From: Sciurus carolinensis
Lineage: Eukaryota; Chordata; Mammalia; Rodentia; Sciuridae
Direction: 5' to 3'
NCBI RefSeq assembly: GCF_902686445.1
Contig: NC_062224.1
Span: 48,793,156 to 48,857,155 of the forward strand
Length of the DNA stretch: 64,000 nucleotides
In this document: piece after piece, positions 60,899 through 64,000 of the stretch
Layout of the letters: the number at the start of each line of letters is the position of its first letter
Position numbering within the stretch: the first letter of the stretch is position 1
Translations under genes and position numbers: made by a program
Notes under the pieces: generated by a model
The model's database searches: none
Told to the model about the DNA's origin: nothing
Seen by the model: the letters and a program-made list of their open reading frames with translations, nothing else

Positions 60899-60978
60899 GG
60901 GCTGGGGAGATAGCTCAGTTGGTAGAGTGCTTTCCCCATGTAAGCACAAGGCCCTGGGTTCAATCCCCAGTACTGCAA

Positions 60979-61010
<32 letters not shown>
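60899..61010 (+). mobile_element. ID SINE with long pure A tail and target-site duplication
   Basis: GGGCTGGGGAGATAGCTCAGTTGGTAGAGTGC (A box), GGCCCTGGGTTCAATCCCCAGTACTGC (B box), then CAACA and an uninterrupted run of about 30 A. CCACAGTGA is repeated at 60890-60898 and 61011-61019. Closest to a canonical ID master in this window. Confidence 0.97.
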
Positions 61011-61011
<1 letters not shown>

Positions 61012-61099
61012 CACAGTGATTCAATGAGTGCTGAGTGATAACGGCAGGATGGTGAGTGTGGTACATTTTGTATATGTGGTAATAAAAGCTGCCATCTAT

Positions 61100-61320
61100 C
61101 ACATACTTAATATGGACCTCATATTGAGTTAGGTGCTTTATATTTTATTCAGTTCTCACAGTAACTCTCTTCTATGTGTATTGCTGTTCTCATGTAAAGG
61201 ATGAGAGAGTGGTCCTAAGTACTTAGCAGAAAGTGACCTATAAACTGTGATGTTGCAGAGTCGGATTCAAACTCACATTTGTTTGACTCTAAAACCTTGC
61301 TGTCAACCATTGTTTTACTT
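61100..61320 (-). mobile_element. MIR SINE
   Basis: Antisense MIR: TTAGGTGCTTTATATTTTATTCAGTTCTCACAGTAACTCT, CATGTAAAGGATGAGAGAG and CAGAGTCGGATTCAAACTCA. Confidence 0.8.
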
Positions 61321-61609
61321 TTCCCCAAACCTGGAAAAAGTTACAAAGATAGTAATTTATCTCTGTGAGATCTCTCCACCTGCCTTACTGTCTTCTTCTA
61401 CCACCTGGTTCCTTTGCCTCTACTCACAAAACATCCTATGTCCTATGCTGTGCTCAACTCTCAGCCCATTGCAGAAAGTCCTCTGTCTGCTCTCCTGAGT
61501 TAATGGCTGTACCTGTCATGATGAAGAACTGCATCTCAGGAGAGCTGATATCAGTGAGATATGGAAATAGAACTATCAAAGCAGCTTAATAATGACAAAA
61601 ATATTGGAA

Positions 61610-61730
61610 ATTACTGAGTACTTATTATGAACTGTGCACAGTGCCAATCATTTTAAATGTTTTTTTTTTTCTTATTCAACCCTCTTACTATTCCATGAAA
61701 TAGGTGCCATTATTATCTTCATTTCCCATG
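61610..61730 (-). mobile_element. MIR fragment
   Basis: ACTGAGTACTTATTATGAACTGTGCACAGTGCC and AAATAGGTGCCATTATTATCTTCATTTCCC, the first half of antisense MIR. Confidence 0.75.
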
Positions 61731-62959
61731 GGATATTTTGAAAGCAGAATTTATAAATCTCTAAAGGACTTGCAGTGTGAGAGTTTTAAGGGAGACTCCT
61801 TAGCTACTCTGAGCATCCAAATCCTTTCATCATTCCAGAAGGTTAGGATTAACCTTGTTGGTCCCTCATCTTTGATAAATACCTTCAATCCAAAAGTTAT
61901 TTCATCCCTTCATCTTCTTCCTAAAGATCTTTCTTTCAGAGTCATAGTGTGGGTATTTGAGGTTGCAGATATGATATTAGGACTGGGCCTTCTCTGTGGC
62001 ACTGGTGTTGGGGGTGCCTAGAGCATCTTTGTAGACAAAAGAGAGAATCTGGAGACATAGCAGGGTAGCCAGAGGGGCAAGTGACTGCTGTAGCAATTCT
62101 CCTGAGAGCTATGAAGTCCAAGTGAAGGAACTAAAGCAACAAGAGTGACAGGCTCTTTATTAGGGGGAGCTGTTCCTTTATAAGGGGCAGCATGATGGTT
62201 GAGGAAACCACAGGACTATAGTCAAATTCTTTCCTGTGCCAGGTGAGGAGGAGGGCGGAGCCCAGAGCCTGGGGTTTAGCTTTTTACTTCCTGCCCTGCT
62301 TGTGGATTTGACTTAAATCTTCTCCTTCAGGCTACTCCATAATCCACAGAAAACAAAGGTGTGCCTTGATTTTCGGCATAGATGAATTCCAAAAACATAA
62401 AGTTTAAATGGAATCAAGTTTTGAGGACAGTGCCAACACTTGGTATTTTAAAATAATCCTGCAGTGAATTGTTTTGTTGTCTGGGCAGTATATTTCAACT
62501 TCTGTGTTTGATAAATTTAAAGTCTACTAGTGTTTTGGTTTTCTTTTGTTTTTTTAATTTCGGGCAAACCAATATCCACTCCCTTTTATTAGGTCTGTCA
62601 GTGTGTCAGCTGTAACATCTATTAAAATACTGCATCCTAGTACTAAAATGTAACTGAAATTACAGGAAAATACAATAGTGACTGGATAAACTATGACTAT
62701 CAGAGTTTGAAAACCACAAAAACGTTTTCCTCATGCGTGTATGTGTGCTCTCTCTTTTTGATCTTCCTATATAGCAATGGAGATTGTTACTTTAAGAGAA
62801 GAATTAATTCCTAAAAAAAATAATTTGAATGCTTTCTTCAGCAGTGGAACTCAATAGCATTCCTTTAAAATAACTTTCACTCTTAGTCTATAATTAAAGC
62901 CAAAGTTTTCTTTTAATTTTAAAAGCTTGTCCTTGAACTAAAATAACATGGAACATTTT

Positions 62960-63270
62960 AAAACATGGCTCCAAGCTGCTGTAGATACATTTTATTTAAA
63001 CCACAGAGACTGCAGTTAGATTTCTCCGTGCCAGACAGACTACAAATTATAACTGTAGCAGAAGTGACTGAATTTCTGGATGTTGTAGTACCAGCGAAGC
63101 TGGTTGTGTTTTTGGAACCATTCCTCTCTTTGGGCTCTACCCATGAATGACTTAATCCCTGCGTAAGATCAAATGTCATGCCCGTTGCCATACAGAGAAA
63201 AAGCCAGCGAAGCCTCTGTTGCTTCTGCACAAATATAATGCGCTCACCTACAGAGGAGAGGCCAAGAGGT
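62960..63270. other. Unassigned patch with balanced composition, possible conserved element
   Basis: Unlike its AT-rich surroundings this patch has several CG pairs (CTCCGTG, AGCGAAG twice, TGCGTAA, GCCCGTT, ATGCGCTC) and is open on both strands: minus 63284-62958, plus 62965-63150. Neither translation resembles a known family. It could be a conserved intronic enhancer, an old exapted repeat or chance. Confidence 0.35.
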
Positions 63271-63534
63271 AGGAAAAGACACAAAATAGACCCAAATTAA
63301 GTGAAGGTAGAACACAGTGAAGCTTCCAGAGTTGGATGTACCATAAAAATAATATTTTAAGCAGAGTGCCTTTATTTATTATGGCAAGAAAAGGGATATT
63401 ATCAATGATTGAATTATAAAAATATTTTTACTAAGTTCATTTTTGTATTTACTATTCTGGTATTAGATTAGCAAATCTCATGCCAGATTAGATCTAATAA
63501 TATATTGTGTTGCCCCATGTACTGTAGAAAGTGT

Positions 63535-63730
63535 CTGAACATCTGCTATTTTATTTGATTCTCATTACGACTCTGAGGTAAAAATAAGGATAATTATTCT
63601 CACTTTCACAGAGGGTGTGTGTGTGGGTGGGGGGTGGGGGGGTGACCTGCTGCTGCTCAGTTACTTAATGGCAGAGCCAGAAAGAGAAGTTAAGTCCCTC
63701 AGCTCTTGATTCAGGCTCTTTCCACTCGAT
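63535..63730 (-). mobile_element. MIR fragment with GT/G-rich insertion
   Basis: TTTATTTGATTCTCATTACGACTCTGAGGTAAAAATAAGGA, CAGTTACTTAATGGCAGAGCCAG and a TCAGGCTCTTTCCACT end fit antisense MIR. A GTGTGTG/GGGTGGGGGG run at 63613-63642 replaces part of the core. Confidence 0.75.
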
Positions 63731-64000
63731 TTTACGGTGTTTTCCATCCTGGTTAAGTGTACTCAAAATAAAAAATCATTTACAGGGTGAACCTCTAAAA
63801 CAGTGGCTTTTAACTTATTTGGAGCTTTTCTTCCTTTTGTAGGTGGATAGCTTTAAAAATTGGATAAAAGGTTTTAGTTCCTTCTCCAGAAGGCACGTCT
63901 ACCTCTCCCTTCACCCCCGCACACAACTTTTGCAAAACCCAGATGGCAGTGAGGGTGTCTGTGATCCTTTAGGCCTAAGTAGGATTCCCATGGATGCTTT

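Larger units (their letters stand above)
31830..64000 (+). other. MKX: MKX gene (Mohawk homeobox), 5' part, runs off right edge
   Basis: Gene-level entry. Four coding exons on the + strand join with compatible phases (2, 0, 1, 1) into one reading frame whose product I recognise as Mohawk. MKX is a nuclear TALE-type homeodomain protein that represses transcription and works in tendon, ligament and muscle-progenitor differentiation (family knowledge). The window covers a predicted non-coding exon 1, coding exons 2-5 and introns 1-4 completely. The last coding exon(s), with the C-terminal repression region of about 70 residues and the 3' UTR, are not seen, so intron 5 is at least 19.5 kb. The left limit is a guess at the transcription start. 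No second gene overlaps it visibly. Confidence 0.93.
44506..64000 (+). other. MKX intron 5, left part
   Basis: Open at the right edge of the window. The exon 5 donor at 44506 is clear, and no sequence encoding the known Mohawk C-terminus (lysine/aspartate-rich segment ending in the VPLVQQF-type tail) occurs downstream, so I treat the rest as intron. Besides the listed repeats I see nothing gene-like at 46830-47420, 47530-50260, 51040-52550, 53210-55200 and 57360-58960. Confidence 0.8.

Noticed and set aside
62958..63284. 108-codon minus-strand ORF as a gene
   Set aside because: No family resemblance and no exon signals; kept only as a possible conserved non-coding patch.
1..64000. CRISPR arrays, operons, phage, plasmid or bacterial systems
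   Set aside because: Composition, SINE/LINE content and spliced MKX exons show mammalian nuclear DNA; no regularly spaced repeats with unique spacers occur.

Overview
This is a window of mammalian nuclear DNA, most likely from a squirrel-family rodent (Sciuridae). The evidence is its repeats: 7SL-derived B1 units fused head-to-tail to tRNA-derived ID units (about 200-230 bp dimers at 16.7, 20.1, 23.7, 45.7 and 55.2 kb), solo ID elements with target-site duplications, and L1 3' ends of a matching type, on a background of old mammalian repeats (MIR, L2, MER5A, MLT1, Tigger). No bacterial, viral or organellar gene is present. Nearly all long ORFs in the window are chance reading frames or L1 remnants.

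The only protein-coding gene I can support is MKX (Mohawk homeobox, a TALE-class atypical homeodomain repressor) on the + strand. Four coding exons are present with canonical AG/GT borders and compatible phases: 34071-34258, 36074-36233, 43583-43736 and 44170-44505. A non-coding first exon is predicted to end at 31942 and the coding exon 2 begins at 33989. Together they encode 279 residues plus one base of the next codon, including the whole homeodomain. The final C-terminal coding exon(s), about 70 residues judging from the usual length of about 352, are not in the window, so intron 5 runs off the right edge.

Layout: 1-30.8 kb is AT-rich intergenic DNA upstream of MKX, holding four minus-strand MaLR-type LTRs (6.7, 7.8, 11.2, 14.4 kb), L1 pieces (0.1, 17.3, 27.6 kb), Tigger and hAT transposon remnants, an MLT1-like LTR (26 kb) and SINEs. 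From 31.4 to about 35.3 kb lies a CpG-island region covering the MKX promoter, exons 1-2 and the start of intron 2. From 36.2 to 64 kb are MKX introns 3-5 with MIR/L2/MER5A fossils, SINEs, a perfect 150-bp direct duplication (45.1/45.5 kb), an L1 with a 5' inversion (56.6-57.4 kb) and a long alternating purine-pyrimidine tract (60.6 kb).

I did not find an undescribed biological system. The points most worth checking are a predicted upstream ORF that overlaps the MKX start codon after splicing, the perfect intronic duplication, and a possible conserved element at 63 kb.
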